A DNA stretch of 64,000 nucleotides from Mesobacillus zeae (GCF_003570705.1 NZ_QWVT01000008.1:310001-374000); one strand, 5' to 3'. Positions 50,199 to 60,381 are shown, numbered from the stretch's first letter. Numbers and translations: made by a program. Notes: generated by a model not told the origin, from the sequence alone.

Positions 50199-50419
50199 TC
50201 CTATATACGATGATGCCACATGAACTGGTCTATCCGCCTGATACATCACAGGCAGAACAAGTCATCATAAAATACAAAGGAATCCCGCTTGTCGCTGAGA
50301 AGGCAGAAATGATGGAATACCGGGTCATTCGCATCCTGAGCACAGATCCTGGCCATTTTCTTATTCCCGAATGCGCGCCAGGAGCGAAAATTTCATGGGG
50401 ACAGAACGAATGTTTGTGA
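50195..50419 (+). CDS. ylzJ: YlzJ-like protein
   Basis: 74 aa conserved protein of unknown function found after tepA in Bacilli. It shows the family-type [11 protein letters not shown] and a short beta-rich body. The ATG overlaps the tepA stop (ATGA), indicating coupled translation. Confidence 0.85.
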   Translation: MILYTMMPHELVYPPDTSQAEQVIIKYKGIPLVAEKAEMMEYRVIRILSTDPGHFLIPECAPGAKISWGQNECL

Positions 50420-50438
50420 ACCTTGTTGGAAACAACTA

Positions 50439-50484
50439 TGCTATAATAAGCTATAAACAATTGCAGGCAGCCTAAAAGGCTGCT
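50439..50484 (+). promoter_or_regulatory. Extended -10 promoter and 5' hairpin before spoIIIE
   Basis: TG-C-TATAAT at 50439-50447 is a perfect extended -10. About 20 bases downstream, GCAGCC (50467-50472) pairs with GGCTGC (50478-50483) and is followed by a T/C-rich tract. The hairpin may end ylzJ transcripts, and be too near the new start to end its own. Confidence 0.45.
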
Positions 50485-50559
50485 TCTTTTCTTCCCTGCA
50501 GATCCGGAAAATAGCTAGATTGAACAATGTTTAAGGAAACTATTAAATAAGGTGATAGA

Positions 50560-52896
50560 ATGGCAAAAAAGAAACGGCGGAAATCAAACCAAAAAAATAC
50601 AATGAAGTCCACCGTCAAATACGAATTGGCAGGATTGATTATACTTGCGCTGACCATCATTGCAATGGCAGGGCTCGGAAAAGCAGGAACAGTACTTGTA
50701 TTGTTTTTCAGGTTTTTCATGGGGCAATGGTACATGCTTATTCTTCTGGGGCTTGCGGCATTCAGCATTTATATCATGTGGAAGCGGACGATTCCGGACC
50801 TCTTGAAGGTCAAATTGGTCGGTACATACTTTATTGTCGCTGCCATTCTCCTTCTAAGCCACGTAACGATTATTGACCTTCTCCTCCAAGGGGGAAAAAC
50901 AGGTGATCCAAGCGTGATTTCAAATACCTTCAAGCTTTTTGAACTTGAAGCGAGAGGGAAGCCAAATCCCCAGGGACTAGGCGGAGGCATGATTGGTGCA
51001 GTACTTTTCGCTATGTTTTATTATTTGTTTGATGCGGCTGGTACGCAGCTAATTGCTTTTGTGCTGATTATCATCGGTTCCGTACTTATAACGGGACGGA
51101 CCTTTGGTGATGTGGCAGGAAGAGTCATTATGGGTTTCAGCGGTTTTTTCAGAAGCCAGTGGTCAGCCTTCCTTGATGATTTTCAGGAGTGGAAGGAAAA
51201 GAGGGCTGAACGGAAGCCGAAAAAAAAGAAATCAGGCAGAGGGAGAGCACAAAAATCACAATCGGTCCCAGAGCAAGCTCCTGGGGCTGAATTGGAACAT
51301 GAAATAGATAATAATCATGAACCAATCATTTCAAGCTTTGCAGAGCGTGCTTACACCGAACCTGGTGAAGCATCAGATAAATCAGCTCCTGCTGAAAACA
51401 CCAGCAGCACTTCCGAGACTCAGTCCGAAGAGGAGCAGGCACCTCCGATTACTTTCACCGAGGTGGAAAACGCAGCCTATGAGCTGCCGCCAATTACATT
51501 GTTAAAACCGCCAAGCCAAACGGACCAAAGCGGTGAGTATGAGTTGATCCATGCAAATGCAGCCAAGCTTGAGCGAACCTTCCAGAGTTTCGGTGTAAAG
51601 GCAAGGGTCACACAGGTACATCTTGGCCCAGCAGTAACAAAGTATGAGGTCCATCCTGATGTGGGAGTGAAGGTCAGCAGGATTGTTAGCCTTCACGATG
51701 ATTTGGCCCTCGCGCTTGCTGCTAAGGATATAAGGATAGAGGCTCCAATTCCAGGTAAATCAGCCATCGGAATTGAAGTGCCGAATTCCGAGGTAGCCAT
51801 GGTTTCATTGAGGGAAGTGCTCGAGGCAAAGAAGCATGACAAGCCTTCCGCTAAGCTGCAAATCGGACTTGGACGGGATATTACCGGCGATGCTGTTCTC
51901 GCGGAATTGAACAAAATGCCCCATCTGCTTGTAGCAGGGGCGACTGGAAGCGGTAAAAGTGTGTGCATTAACGGAATTATCACAAGCATCCTGATGAGGG
52001 CAAAGCCGCATGAAGTAAAGCTGATGATGATTGATCCTAAAATGGTCGAACTGAATGTGTATAACGGAATTCCGCATCTCCTGGCACCAGTAGTCACAAA
52101 CGCAAAGAAAGCATCTCAGGCGCTGAAAAAAGTCGTGGGTGAAATGGAACGGCGCTACGAGCTGTTTTCGCATACTGGAACAAGAAATATTGAAGGATAT
52201 AATGATTACATAAAACGGTACAATGCAGAGGAAAAAGAAAACCAGCCTCTCCTTCCGTACATCGTGGTCATTGTAGATGAGCTCGCCGACTTGATGATGG
52301 TTGCCTCATCTGATGTTGAAGATTCAATCACAAGGCTGGCGCAGATGGCCCGGGCAGCAGGCATACACTTGATCATAGCCACCCAAAGACCGTCAGTCGA
52401 TGTCATTACAGGTGTGATCAAGGCGAACATTCCTTCAAGGATTGCTTTTGCAGTATCATCAATGACTGATTCGCGGACAATTCTTGACATGGGGGGTGCT
52501 GAAAAGCTTCTGGGAAGAGGAGATATGCTCTTCCTGCCTGTAGGGGCTTCCAAGCCTGTCAGGGTGCAGGGAGCTTTTCTTTCCGACCAGGAAGTCGAGG
52601 ATATTGTTGAGTACGTAATCGGCCAGCAAAAAGCCCAGTACCAAAGTGAAATGATTCCGGAGGATATACCGGAAAACACGTCAGAAGTTGACGATGAATT
52701 GTACGGAGATGCAGTCGACCTTGTGGTAGATATGCAGACCGCTTCCGTTTCAATGCTTCAGCGCAGGTTCCGCATCGGCTACTCCCGCGCGGCCCGTCTG
52801 ATTGACGAGATGGAGCAGAGAGGCGTTGTCGGCCCATATGAAGGGAGCAAGCCGAGGACCGTCCTTGTGGCAAAGACAGAAGAAGCAAGCTCTTGA
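50560..52896 (+). CDS. spoIIIE: DNA translocase SpoIIIE (FtsK family)
   Basis: Membrane-anchored motor that pumps the chromosome into the forespore. 778 aa: a basic start, four membrane helices (about 20-175), a charged Pro/Glu-rich linker (about 200-315), then the motor with Walker [15 protein letters not shown] near residue 463, Walker [16 protein letters not shown] and [12 protein letters not shown], and the C-terminal gamma winged helix ([27 protein letters not shown]) that reads DNA polarity. Length agrees with the roughly 787 aa B. subtilis protein. Confidence 0.96.
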   Translation: MAKKKRRKSNQKNTMKSTVKYELAGLIILALTIIAMAGLGKAGTVLVLFFRFFMGQWYMLILLGLAAFSIYIMWKRTIPDLLKVKLVGTYFIVAAILLLSHVTIIDLLLQGGKTGDPSVISNTFKLFELEARGKPNPQGLGGGMIGAVLFAMFYYLFDAAGTQLIAFVLIIIGSVLITGRTFGDVAGRVIMGFSGFFRSQWSAFLDDFQEWKEKRAERKPKKKKSGRGRAQKSQSVPEQAPGAELEHEIDNNHEPIISSFAERAYTEPGEASDKSAPAENTSSTSETQSEEEQAPPITFTEVENAAYELPPITLLKPPSQTDQSGEYELIHANAAKLERTFQSFGVKARVTQVHLGPAVTKYEVHPDVGVKVSRIVSLHDDLALALAAKDIRIEAPIPGKSAIGIEVPNSEVAMVSLREVLEAKKHDKPSAKLQIGLGRDITGDAVLAELNKMPHLLVAGATGSGKSVCINGIITSILMRAKPHEVKLMMIDPKMVELNVYNGIPHLLAPVVTNAKKASQALKKVVGEMERRYELFSHTGTRNIEGYNDYIKRYNAEEKENQPLLPYIVVIVDELADLMMVASSDVEDSITRLAQMARAAGIHLIIATQRPSVDVITGVIKANIPSRIAFAVSSMTDSRTILDMGGAEKLLGRGDMLFLPVGASKPVRVQGAFLSDQEVEDIVEYVIGQQKAQYQSEMIPEDIPENTSEVDDELYGDAVDLVVDMQTASVSMLQRRFRIGYSRAARLIDEMEQRGVVGPYEGSKPRTVLVAKTEEASS

Positions 52897-52915
52897 TCAA
52901 GGAGAGGTAAACATA

Positions 52916-52959
52916 AAAAAGACAAGCCTGGCAAACTGTTTTGCTAGGCTTGTCTTTTT
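52916..52959 (+). terminator. Strong intrinsic terminator after spoIIIE
   Basis: AAAAAGACAAGCCT-g-GCAAA (52916-52935) pairs with TTTGC-t-AGGCTTGTCTTTTT (52940-52959), one internal mismatch, ending in T5. Confidence 0.93.
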
Positions 52960-53127
52960 AGCTGAAATAGGATAAGGGGACTAGGGGAATTCCTCAAATA
53001 AAGCGCTTACATATTACTATTGTACCAAAAAAAGGATGCCTGCAAGTATTGTCACCTATATATCTTAATTAAACAGCTTTTTTCGACAATTTTTTGAAAG
53101 ACTATTTATTTATAGAAAGAAAAGTGT

Positions 53128-53176
53128 TATAGTATTTTCGATTAGTAGGAATGATAATACATCAGATGTCTGATGT
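53128..53176 (+). promoter_or_regulatory. ymfC promoter and candidate operator
   Basis: Within the 310-base spoIIIE-ymfC spacer, TATAGT at 53128-53133 with TG extension is a weak -10. Downstream lies an inverted repeat, ACATCAGA (53159-53166), two bases, TCTGATGT (53169-53176), 30 bases before ymfC. Its 18-bp size and position fit a GntR-type autoregulatory operator (inference). Confidence 0.5.
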
Positions 53177-53206
53177 CTTTAGAAAAACGGTTGGAGGAAC
53201 TTCCCA

Positions 53207-53932
53207 ATGTCAATCAAGTCAGATAGCCGGCCCCTTTATTTACAAGTAATTGACCGCCTGAAGCAGGATATTCAGGAGGGAGTCTACAAAGAGAAAGAAA
53301 AACTTCCGTCTGAATTCGATCTTGCAAAACTGCTGGGCGTCAGCCGGGCAACGCTTCGTGAAGCGTTGAGGATTCTCGAGGAGGAAAATGTAATCGTTCG
53401 CAGGCATGGAGTCGGCACGTTCGTCAACTCGAAGCCGCTTTTCACCTCAGGTATCGAACAGCTTAACAGCGTCACAGACATGATTGAACAGGCAGGGATG
53501 TCGCCTGGAACCATTTTTCTGAATTCAATGACAATCGCGCCGACCGAAGATGATATCCGTCGTTTCTCCTGCGAAGCGGAAGATGAGATTATCGTGATCG
53601 AACGCGTAAGGACTGCCAATGGCCAGCCAGTTGTCTATTGTATCGACAAAATTCCAGCGAATGTGTTATCGAGAACCTTCACTTGTGGAGATGAGTCGAT
53701 TTTTCAGATGCTGGAACAAAAGTCCAATCGGAAGATCACTTACGCAGTGGCTCAAATAGAGCCAATAGGCTATCACGAAAAGGTTTCTCCAATCCTGGAG
53801 TGTGATCCGGAAACTGCACTGCTGGTACTGAAACAGATGCATTTCGACGAGTCAGACGAACCTATCCTCTATTCGGTCAACTTTTTCAGGGCGGACAAGT
53901 TCAGCTTTCACGTACTGCGGAAAAGAATATAA
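53207..53932 (+). CDS. ymfC: GntR/HutC-family transcription regulator YmfC
   Basis: 241 aa regulator: N-terminal winged helix (about 10-72; [41 protein letters not shown] in the usual pattern) and C-terminal UTRA ligand domain (about 85-235). GGAGGAAC precedes ATG 53207. The BMP transporter operon starts 86 bases later, so a nucleoside or sugar-related ligand is conceivable, but the sequence does not show which. Confidence 0.9.
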   Translation: MSIKSDSRPLYLQVIDRLKQDIQEGVYKEKEKLPSEFDLAKLLGVSRATLREALRILEEENVIVRRHGVGTFVNSKPLFTSGIEQLNSVTDMIEQAGMSPGTIFLNSMTIAPTEDDIRRFSCEAEDEIIVIERVRTANGQPVVYCIDKIPANVLSRTFTCGDESIFQMLEQKSNRKITYAVAQIEPIGYHEKVSPILECDPETALLVLKQMHFDESDEPILYSVNFFRADKFSFHVLRKRI

Positions 53933-54018
53933 TTTTTTTGCGGTGAATGTAAACGCTAACTTTAACGTTGCATTTCATTTCTACTCAATCCATAACGAAG
54001 TAATAGGGGGTACAAGCA

Positions 54019-55116
54019 TTGAAAAAGCGTAAATTTGGTTTGGCGCTTTCACTAGTGTTGGCTGCAGGTACGATTCTTGGTGCATGCGGATCTGACGAAG
54101 GCGACAGCAAAAAAGGCGACGAGAAAAAGAAAACAGAGAATTTTAAAGTAGGTCTTGTTACTGATACAGGCGGCGTTGATGACAAATCCTTTAACCAATC
54201 TTCTTGGGAAGGCCTTAAAAAATTCGGTAAGGAATTTGGCCTTGAGGAAGGCAAAAGCTACCGCTATCTGCAATCTGAAAAAGAAGCAGATTATATTCCA
54301 AACCTAGGCAAATTTGCTGACGGCGGATTTAACCTGACTTTTGCTGCCGGATTCTTGCTTGAAGATGCTGTCCAAACAGCTGCAGAGCAAAACTCTGGTA
54401 CAAACTTTGCCCTTATCGATAGCCTGCTGATGGATGAAGATTTCAAACCAGTCTTCCTTGACAACGTTGCTGCTGTAACATTCGAAGAACATCAAGGATC
54501 TTTCCTTGTAGGTGTAGTTGCAGCGAAACAATCCAAAACAGGTAAAGTAGGATTCATTGGCGGAGTTGATTCACCGCTGATCAAGAAATTTGAAAACGGT
54601 TTTAAAGCAGGCGTTAAATCCGTTAACCCTGATATGGAAATAATCGCTCAATATGCTGGAGATTTCAACAAACCTGAAAAAGGATCCAGCATTGCTTCCA
54701 CTATGTACACACAAGGCGCTGATATCATCTATCATGCTGCCGGCGGTACAGGAAACGGTGTCTTCACAGAAGCGAAAAACCGCAAGAAGAACGGTGAAGA
54801 TGTTTGGGTAATCGGTGTTGACCGTGACCAGCACGAAGAAGGAATGCCTGAAAATGTTACCCTTACTTCAATGGTTAAGCGCGTTGACGTAGCAGTATAT
54901 GAAATCTCCAAAATGGCAATGGACGGAAAATTCCCTGGCGGCAAAGAATCTTTGTTCGGTATTAAAGAAAACGCCATTGGCATTGCTGAAAGCCAAGAAA
55001 ATGTAAGTAAAGAGTCCCTTAAGCTTGTTGACGAATATAAGGAAAAAATCCTTAAAGGCGAAATCAAAGTTCCTAAGACAGATAAAGAATTCGCTGAATT
55101 TGAAAAATCTCTATAA
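54019..55116 (+). CDS. BMP-family nucleoside-binding lipoprotein
   Basis: Substrate-binding component of an ABC importer for purine nucleosides (PnrA/NupN-like). The 365 aa precursor has a lipoprotein signal with lipobox L-G-A-C, Cys23, followed by a charged linker, then the BMP fold starting VGLVTDTGGVDDKSFNQSSW with later HAAGGTGNGVFTEAKN and VIGVDRDQ. Start is TTG 54019 after TAGGGGG. Codon use looks like that of strongly expressed genes. ABC genes follow downstream past a hairpin. Confidence 0.93.
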   Translation: MKKRKFGLALSLVLAAGTILGACGSDEGDSKKGDEKKKTENFKVGLVTDTGGVDDKSFNQSSWEGLKKFGKEFGLEEGKSYRYLQSEKEADYIPNLGKFADGGFNLTFAAGFLLEDAVQTAAEQNSGTNFALIDSLLMDEDFKPVFLDNVAAVTFEEHQGSFLVGVVAAKQSKTGKVGFIGGVDSPLIKKFENGFKAGVKSVNPDMEIIAQYAGDFNKPEKGSSIASTMYTQGADIIYHAAGGTGNGVFTEAKNRKKNGEDVWVIGVDRDQHEEGMPENVTLTSMVKRVDVAVYEISKMAMDGKFPGGKESLFGIKENAIGIAESQENVSKESLKLVDEYKEKILKGEIKVPKTDKEFAEFEKSL

Positions 55117-55126
55117 TAGAAACACT

Positions 55127-55155
55127 GAAGGCTAGTGATCCTATTGCTAGCCTTC
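55127..55155 (+). terminator. Hairpin between the lipoprotein gene and the ATPase gene
   Basis: Perfect 9-bp stem GAAGGCTAG (55127-55135) with CTAGCCTTC (55147-55155), followed by the weak tract GCTTTCTC. Likely a partial terminator or 3' stabiliser that keeps the lipoprotein more abundant than the permease. Confidence 0.65.
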
Positions 55156-55270
55156 GCTTTCTCTAAAAATAGAGCTTTAAAGTAAACATATGCGTTACCA
55201 TTATGGGCGCAGTGTTGCAATACGCACAATGCATGACCGATTTTACCTTTGCGATTTGGGAGTGATTAAG

Positions 55271-56800
55271 ATGCAAGAATATGTTATTGAAATGAATAAC
55301 ATTCGCAAAGAATTTCCGGGAATCGTGGCGAACGATAACATTACCCTGCAGGTGAAAAAAGGTGAGATTCACGCACTGCTGGGAGAGAATGGCGCCGGAA
55401 AATCTACATTAATGAATGTCTTGTTCGGACTTTACCAGCCGGAAAAGGGAGAAATAAAAGTAAAAGGCAAGGAAGTTAAGATTACCGATCCCAATGTCGC
55501 GAACCGCCTTGGAATCGGGATGGTGCATCAGCACTTCATGCTCGTCCACAATTTTACCGTCACTGAAAATATCATTCTTGGCAGCGAGCCGACAAAAGGC
55601 GGAAAAATCAACATTGAAGATGCTGCAAAGAAAGTGTCCGAACTTTCTCAGCGTTATGGGTTGTCAGTAGACCCGCATGCGAAAATTGAAGATATCTCTG
55701 TAGGGATGCAGCAAAGGGTAGAGATTCTGAAGACTCTATACCGCGGTGCTGAAATTCTGATTTTTGACGAACCAACAGCAGTACTGACTCCACAAGAAAT
55801 CAAAGAACTCATTCAGATTATGGAAAAATTAGTCCAAGAAGGAAAATCGATTATTTTAATTACGCACAAGCTAAAAGAAATTATGGAAGTCTGCGACCGC
55901 TGCACTGTTATCCGCAAAGGAAAAGGTATCGGTACAGTGAACGTTTCGGAGACAAATCCTGATGAACTTGCAGCCCTTATGGTTGGCCGCGAGGTGCATT
56001 TTAAAGTCGAGAAACAACAAGCAACACCTAAAGATGTTGTTTTGGAAATAGATCAGCTTGTCGTCCATGACGCGCGGGATATTCCCAGTGTCAACGGACT
56101 TGACCTCAATGTCAGGGCTGGGGAAATCCTTGGAATTGCCGGTGTTGACGGGAACGGACAAACGGAATTGATTGAAGGGATCACCGGCCTTCGAAAAGTA
56201 AAGTCCGGCAGCATCAAGATTAATGGCAAGGATGTCACTAACCTTCCAGCCAGGAAGATTACCGAAACAGGTCTAGGCCATATCCCTCAGGATAGGCATA
56301 AACACGGTCTTGTCCTTGATTATTCAATCGGTGCCAACATGGTATTGCAAACCTATTATCAAAAGCCATTTTCCAAATCCGGAATATTAAACTACGGCAA
56401 AATATATGAGAAGGCGAGAAAACTGATAGAGGAATATGATGTCAGGACGCCTTCAGAATTCACTCCTGCAAGGGCACTGTCAGGCGGAAACCAACAGAAG
56501 GCGATTATTGCCCGTGAAGTGGACAGAAGCCCTGACCTCCTCATCGCTGCACAGCCTACAAGGGGTCTTGATGTTGGAGCGATTGAGTTCATCCATTCAA
56601 AGCTGATTGAAGAACGCGATAACGGCAAAGCCGTGCTGCTCATTTCATTTGAACTAGAGGAAGTCATGAATGTCAGTGACCGCATCGCCGTCATCTATGA
56701 AGGTCGGATCGTGGACATTGTCGATCCGAAGGAAACAAGCGAGCAAGAGCTCGGATTGCTAATGGCAGGCGGCAAGCGGGAAAGAGAAGGTGTGTTGTGA
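55271..56800 (+). CDS. Nucleoside ABC transporter ATPase (NupO-like)
   Basis: Double-domain ATPase (509 aa) of the sugar/nucleoside type. First domain: Walker A LLGENGAGKSTLMNVLFG, IEDISVGMQQRVEILK, Walker B ILIFDEPTAVLTP. Second domain: degenerate Walker A IAGVDGNGQTELIEGI, ARALSGGNQQKAIIARE and LLIAAQPTRGLDVGAIE. ATG 55271 with GGGAGTG upstream; the frame is open to 55190 but covers the leader. Its stop overlaps the next gene. Confidence 0.93.
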   Translation: MQEYVIEMNNIRKEFPGIVANDNITLQVKKGEIHALLGENGAGKSTLMNVLFGLYQPEKGEIKVKGKEVKITDPNVANRLGIGMVHQHFMLVHNFTVTENIILGSEPTKGGKINIEDAAKKVSELSQRYGLSVDPHAKIEDISVGMQQRVEILKTLYRGAEILIFDEPTAVLTPQEIKELIQIMEKLVQEGKSIILITHKLKEIMEVCDRCTVIRKGKGIGTVNVSETNPDELAALMVGREVHFKVEKQQATPKDVVLEIDQLVVHDARDIPSVNGLDLNVRAGEILGIAGVDGNGQTELIEGITGLRKVKSGSIKINGKDVTNLPARKITETGLGHIPQDRHKHGLVLDYSIGANMVLQTYYQKPFSKSGILNYGKIYEKARKLIEEYDVRTPSEFTPARALSGGNQQKAIIAREVDRSPDLLIAAQPTRGLDVGAIEFIHSKLIEERDNGKAVLLISFELEEVMNVSDRIAVIYEGRIVDIVDPKETSEQELGLLMAGGKREREGVL

Positions 56801-57858
56801 TGCAGAACCTTTTAAAAAATGAAAGACTATTCAACATATTGGTCCCTGTCATTTCTGCCATTCTTGGCATGCTGGCAGGAGCCATCATCATGGTATTGGG
56901 TAATTATGATCCTGTCGCAGGCTTTGAAGCTCTGTTTAGCGGCATGTTTGGTACACCTAAAGCCATTGGGGAAACAATTCGTGCAGCTTCACCATTGATT
57001 CTATCAGGTTTGGCTGTCGGCTTTGCTTTCAAAACAGGATTGTTCAATATCGGTGTCGAAGGGCAACTGCTCGTCGGCTGGCTTGCATCCGTATGGGTCG
57101 GCTATGCGTTTGAGCTTCCTGCTGTCCTTCATGTTACACTGTCAATCCTGGCAGCAGCAGTTGCAGGGGGCCTTTGGGGAATGATACCGGGATATTTGAA
57201 GGCTAAATTCAAGGTCCACGAAGTTATTGTGACGATCATGCTAAACTATGTAGCATTGTATGTCACCGCAGATCTCATCAAGAGATATTTGTATGCGGGA
57301 AATGAAAAGTCCTACAGAATTCATGAATCCGCATCGCTTTCTTCGCCTTTCCTTTCACAAATCACGGAAGGATCGCGGCTCCATTGGGGTATTATGATTG
57401 CCCTTATCGCCGCAGTAATCATGTGGTTCATACTTGAAAAAACAGCGACAGGCTACGAGTTAAAGTCTGTTGGTTATAACCAGCATGCATCGATGTATGC
57501 AGGTATGAATGTCTCTAAAAACGTCATTCTTTCAATGACGATTTCCGGAGCATTTGCAGGGATGGCTGGAGCCATGGAAGGACTTGGTACATTCCAGAAC
57601 ATGACCGTTCTTTCATCCTTCACAGGAACTGGCTTTGACGGAATTGCTGTTGCCCTTCTTGGCGCGAATAACGCGTTTGGAATCATCCTTTCCTCACTTC
57701 TGTTTGGGGGATTGAACACAGCTGCACCTCAAATGAACTTTGACGCAAACGTACCATCAGAATTGATTAAAATTATTATTGCACTGATCATATTCTTTGT
57801 CGCATCAGGATATATCATCCGAGTCATCGCTGCCCGGTTTAGCAAGGAGGGGAAATAG
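56800..57858 (+). CDS. Nucleoside ABC transporter permease (NupP-like)
   Basis: Membrane permease (352 aa) with about nine hydrophobic segments and the family EAA-like region FKTGLFNIGVEGQLLVGWLA, plus a C-terminal GFDGIAVALLGANNAFGII. ATG 56800 overlaps the ATPase stop (TGATG); GTG 56797 is possible. Forms the channel with the following permease. Confidence 0.93.
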   Translation: MQNLLKNERLFNILVPVISAILGMLAGAIIMVLGNYDPVAGFEALFSGMFGTPKAIGETIRAASPLILSGLAVGFAFKTGLFNIGVEGQLLVGWLASVWVGYAFELPAVLHVTLSILAAAVAGGLWGMIPGYLKAKFKVHEVIVTIMLNYVALYVTADLIKRYLYAGNEKSYRIHESASLSSPFLSQITEGSRLHWGIMIALIAAVIMWFILEKTATGYELKSVGYNQHASMYAGMNVSKNVILSMTISGAFAGMAGAMEGLGTFQNMTVLSSFTGTGFDGIAVALLGANNAFGIILSSLLFGGLNTAAPQMNFDANVPSELIKIIIALIIFFVASGYIIRVIAARFSKEGK

Positions 57859-57860
57859 GC

Positions 57861-58820
57861 ATGAGCATTTTGGAAATTTTGGCACTTATCATTCCAGCTG
57901 CCCTATATACGGCTGCCCCTATCATTTTCACAGCCCTTGGCGGGGTATTCAGTGAACGTTCCGGTGTTGTCAATATTGGGCTTGAAGGACTTATGCTTTT
58001 TGGAGCTTTTACAGGTGTTATCACAACATTAACGATTCAGGACAGTGTAGGCGCTGCATCTCCATGGGTTGCGATCCTCGTTGCCGCTTTAGCCTCCGGG
58101 ATTTTTTCTCTGCTTCATGCCGTAGCGAGCATCACCTTAAGGGCAGACCAGACTGTCAGCGGTGTGGCCATTAACTTTTTGGCTGCAGGTCTCTCTTTGT
58201 TTTTAATCAAGAAAATCTATGGAAAAGGGCAGACTGATTTTGTTGATTTTCGGATCAATAAAGTGGACGTGCCTGGATTGTCGGATCTTCCGGTTATAGG
58301 AGATATTTTCTTTTCAAGGATTCCCTATACTTCGTATATTGCCATTTTGGCAGCAATTGTCGTTTGGTACGTGATTTATAAAACGCCGTTTGGCCTGAGG
58401 CTCCGTTCTGTAGGGGAGCACCCAATGGCTGCAGACACTATGGGGATCAATGTAACAAGAATGCGTTATATTGGCGTCATTTTGTCTGGAGTGTTTGCAG
58501 GTATCGGAGGGGCGATATACGCACTGTCGATTTCCGGTAACTTTACCGGCGGAACGATTTCAGGACAAGGCTTCCTGGCATTGGCTTCAATGATCTTTGG
58601 TAAGTGGCATCCGCTTGGTGCGATGGGCGCTGCTTTGTTCTTCGGTTTTGCTCAGTCACTCAGCATTACTGGCGCACAAATTCCGTTCCTGAAGGATATC
58701 CCTTCTGTGTTCTTGATTATTGCGCCATACGTTCTGACCATTCTGGCATTGACAGGATTCGTCGGCCGTGCAGATGCTCCGAAAGCAATAGGTATTCCTT
58801 ATGTCAAAGGAAAAAGATAA
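57861..58820 (+). CDS. Nucleoside ABC transporter permease (NupQ-like)
   Basis: Second permease (319 aa) with about eight hydrophobic segments. Family motifs: FSERSGVVNIGLEGLMLFGAFTG, ADQTVSGVAINFLAAG and GQGFLALASMIFGKWHPLGA. It follows the first permease after 2 bases with GGAGGGG upstream. A terminator follows, closing the transporter operon. Confidence 0.93.
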   Translation: MSILEILALIIPAALYTAAPIIFTALGGVFSERSGVVNIGLEGLMLFGAFTGVITTLTIQDSVGAASPWVAILVAALASGIFSLLHAVASITLRADQTVSGVAINFLAAGLSLFLIKKIYGKGQTDFVDFRINKVDVPGLSDLPVIGDIFFSRIPYTSYIAILAAIVVWYVIYKTPFGLRLRSVGEHPMAADTMGINVTRMRYIGVILSGVFAGIGGAIYALSISGNFTGGTISGQGFLALASMIFGKWHPLGAMGAALFFGFAQSLSITGAQIPFLKDIPSVFLIIAPYVLTILALTGFVGRADAPKAIGIPYVKGKR

Positions 58821-58835
58821 ACCATTCAAACCAAA

Positions 58836-58867
58836 CCCTGGGACGCTTGCGTTTCCAGGTTTTTTTT
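58836..58867 (+). terminator. Intrinsic terminator after the transporter operon
   Basis: CCTGG (58837-58841) pairs with CCAGG (58855-58859), with an inner ACG/CGT stem, followed by eight T. Confidence 0.8.
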
Positions 58868-59010
58868 AGGCAGCCTCCCTTGATATTTTATTGTTTTTTT
58901 ACTCGTGTCATTCATGAAAAAGTAAAAATATTCTATATGGAATATTTGGCTAATATAATAAAATAGGGATAATATGGGTAAAAATAGAAGCTGGGTTAAG
59001 GGGAGTAAAA

Positions 59011-60060
59011 TGTAAGCTGTCTTTATATATGGATGATTTTCAGACTGAAAGAATCTTTTCTTACTTAAGATGGATTTTTAAGATTGCCAGTGTGTTTTTT
59101 TCTATTTTCCCCCTCTAGACTCAAGACTTGAGTTTGATAAAGAAAGTTTCCCTATCCTTATAAGCATAGGTTTGTTGTATATGACAGCGGCCCAGATAGC
59201 GCTTAAACGTGAAAATTCCACTCGCAAATTTTTCTCTGTAATCGCTAAGTCCGGTATCCTTTTTGATTATATTTCCGTCGTGTGGCTGTTGTTAATAAGC
59301 GGGGGAATCCAAAGCCCGCTTGTCCCGCTCGCTTTCCTTGTCATTATGTATTCCACGATTTATTGGAGGACAAAAGGAGCGCTTCTTTCGTCAGCTACGT
59401 TTACCGGAGGATTTGCAGTCATGCTTGCGATGGAGGCATATAATTGCATTCGGAACGGTCTTCACTTTTATCCTGCACCTTTTTTTCATTTGGACTGTCG
59501 GTATGCTTGGTTCCATGATTGTCATCAGGGAACGGAAGCATATGAAGCAGGAGGAGATTTTCCAGGAACAGCTTAAATCGATTAACTTACAAGTCTTTAC
59601 AATCACCGTTTTTTTTTTTTAGGAGCAGCTCCGATTGTCTACGGCGGCTTCTGATGGCTTTATCCTGGTCTTTGGGGATATTGACCACTTCAAATATGTC
59701 AATGATCGCTATGGGCATATGATCGGAGATGAAGTGCTAAAAGAGATTGGGCTATTGTTCCAGGTACTGGCACAGCGGTACAATGGACAGGCTTTTCGCT
59801 ATGGCGGAGAGGAATTTGCCTTTTTGCTGCCTGAAACGGATGAAGCAAGGCTTGCTGCCTTTTTTTCAGATTTGTACAAAACTCTGTCCGTGAAAACGTT
59901 CACATCTGAACGCTCAGTTACAATGAGCTTCGGAGCGGCAGGGAAGCATCCCGAAGATACTGCAGACAATGTTTTACGTCTGGCAGACCAGCTGATGCCA
60001 AGGCAGCCGGTAAAAACAGGGTGCACTTTAGGAACGGATTTGTTTATATCAAAACAATAA
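59011..60060 (+). pseudogene. Broken membrane-bound GGDEF (diguanylate cyclase-like) gene
   Basis: Pieces of one membrane GGDEF protein are spread over two frames. After AAGGGGAG an ATG at 59011 is followed at once by TAA. Frame segments: 59041-59115, then about 59109-59440 (membrane helices), then about 59450-59580 (last helix, RERKHMKQEEIFQEQLKSIN), then 59586-59610 (LTSLYNHR, the start of the GGDEF domain), then 59623-60060 (GDIDHFKYVNDRYGH..GDEVL, RYGGEEF). At 59609-59620 there is a run of 12 T ending in a TAG. The active-site GGEEF is kept. Several independent lesions imply a pseudogene; sequencing errors at homopolymers cannot be excluded. Confidence 0.82.
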
Positions 60061-60381
60061 ACTGTTCTCGTGATCCAGGGGAAGGCAGGATTTCCTGAAA
60101 GGCTTGTTGCTATGATGGCGAGCGCTTTTTTTTATAAAGAGAAGTATAGCGGGGCATCATTGCTTGATAACGCTGGAACTGCAAGGTTATAGTAGGAATA
60201 GGCTGCCAGCAGGTGGAAATGATAGTAGTGGCAGGATTACCGCAGCGGTAGTAACAGAAGTTATTCCATTTAGCGGAAAATAACCCTCACCAGTGATACA
60301 TTAAGATAAGATTAGGAAGTTTCCGGCAATGCCGGACTTAGCTTAGCAAAGCTTGTTGGCTATTTAAAAGGAGGTTCCCAA
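60061..60381. other. 321-base spacer without a recognisable gene
   Basis: Between the broken GGDEF gene and ymfF all frames are closed by stops. A T-run at 60127-60134 lacks a good stem. CCGGCAATGCCGG near 60330 is a short inverted repeat. No clear promoter was identified; AAAGGAGG at about 60368 is the ymfF ribosome site. Confidence 0.6.

Noticed and set aside
55190-55270. Longer ATPase reading from ATG 55190
   Set aside because: The added residues are not part of the family and ATG 55271 has a better ribosome site.
59609-59620. Programmed frameshift at the 12-T tract
   Set aside because: The downstream frame begins with a TAG and at least three other lesions lie upstream, so one shift would not restore the protein.
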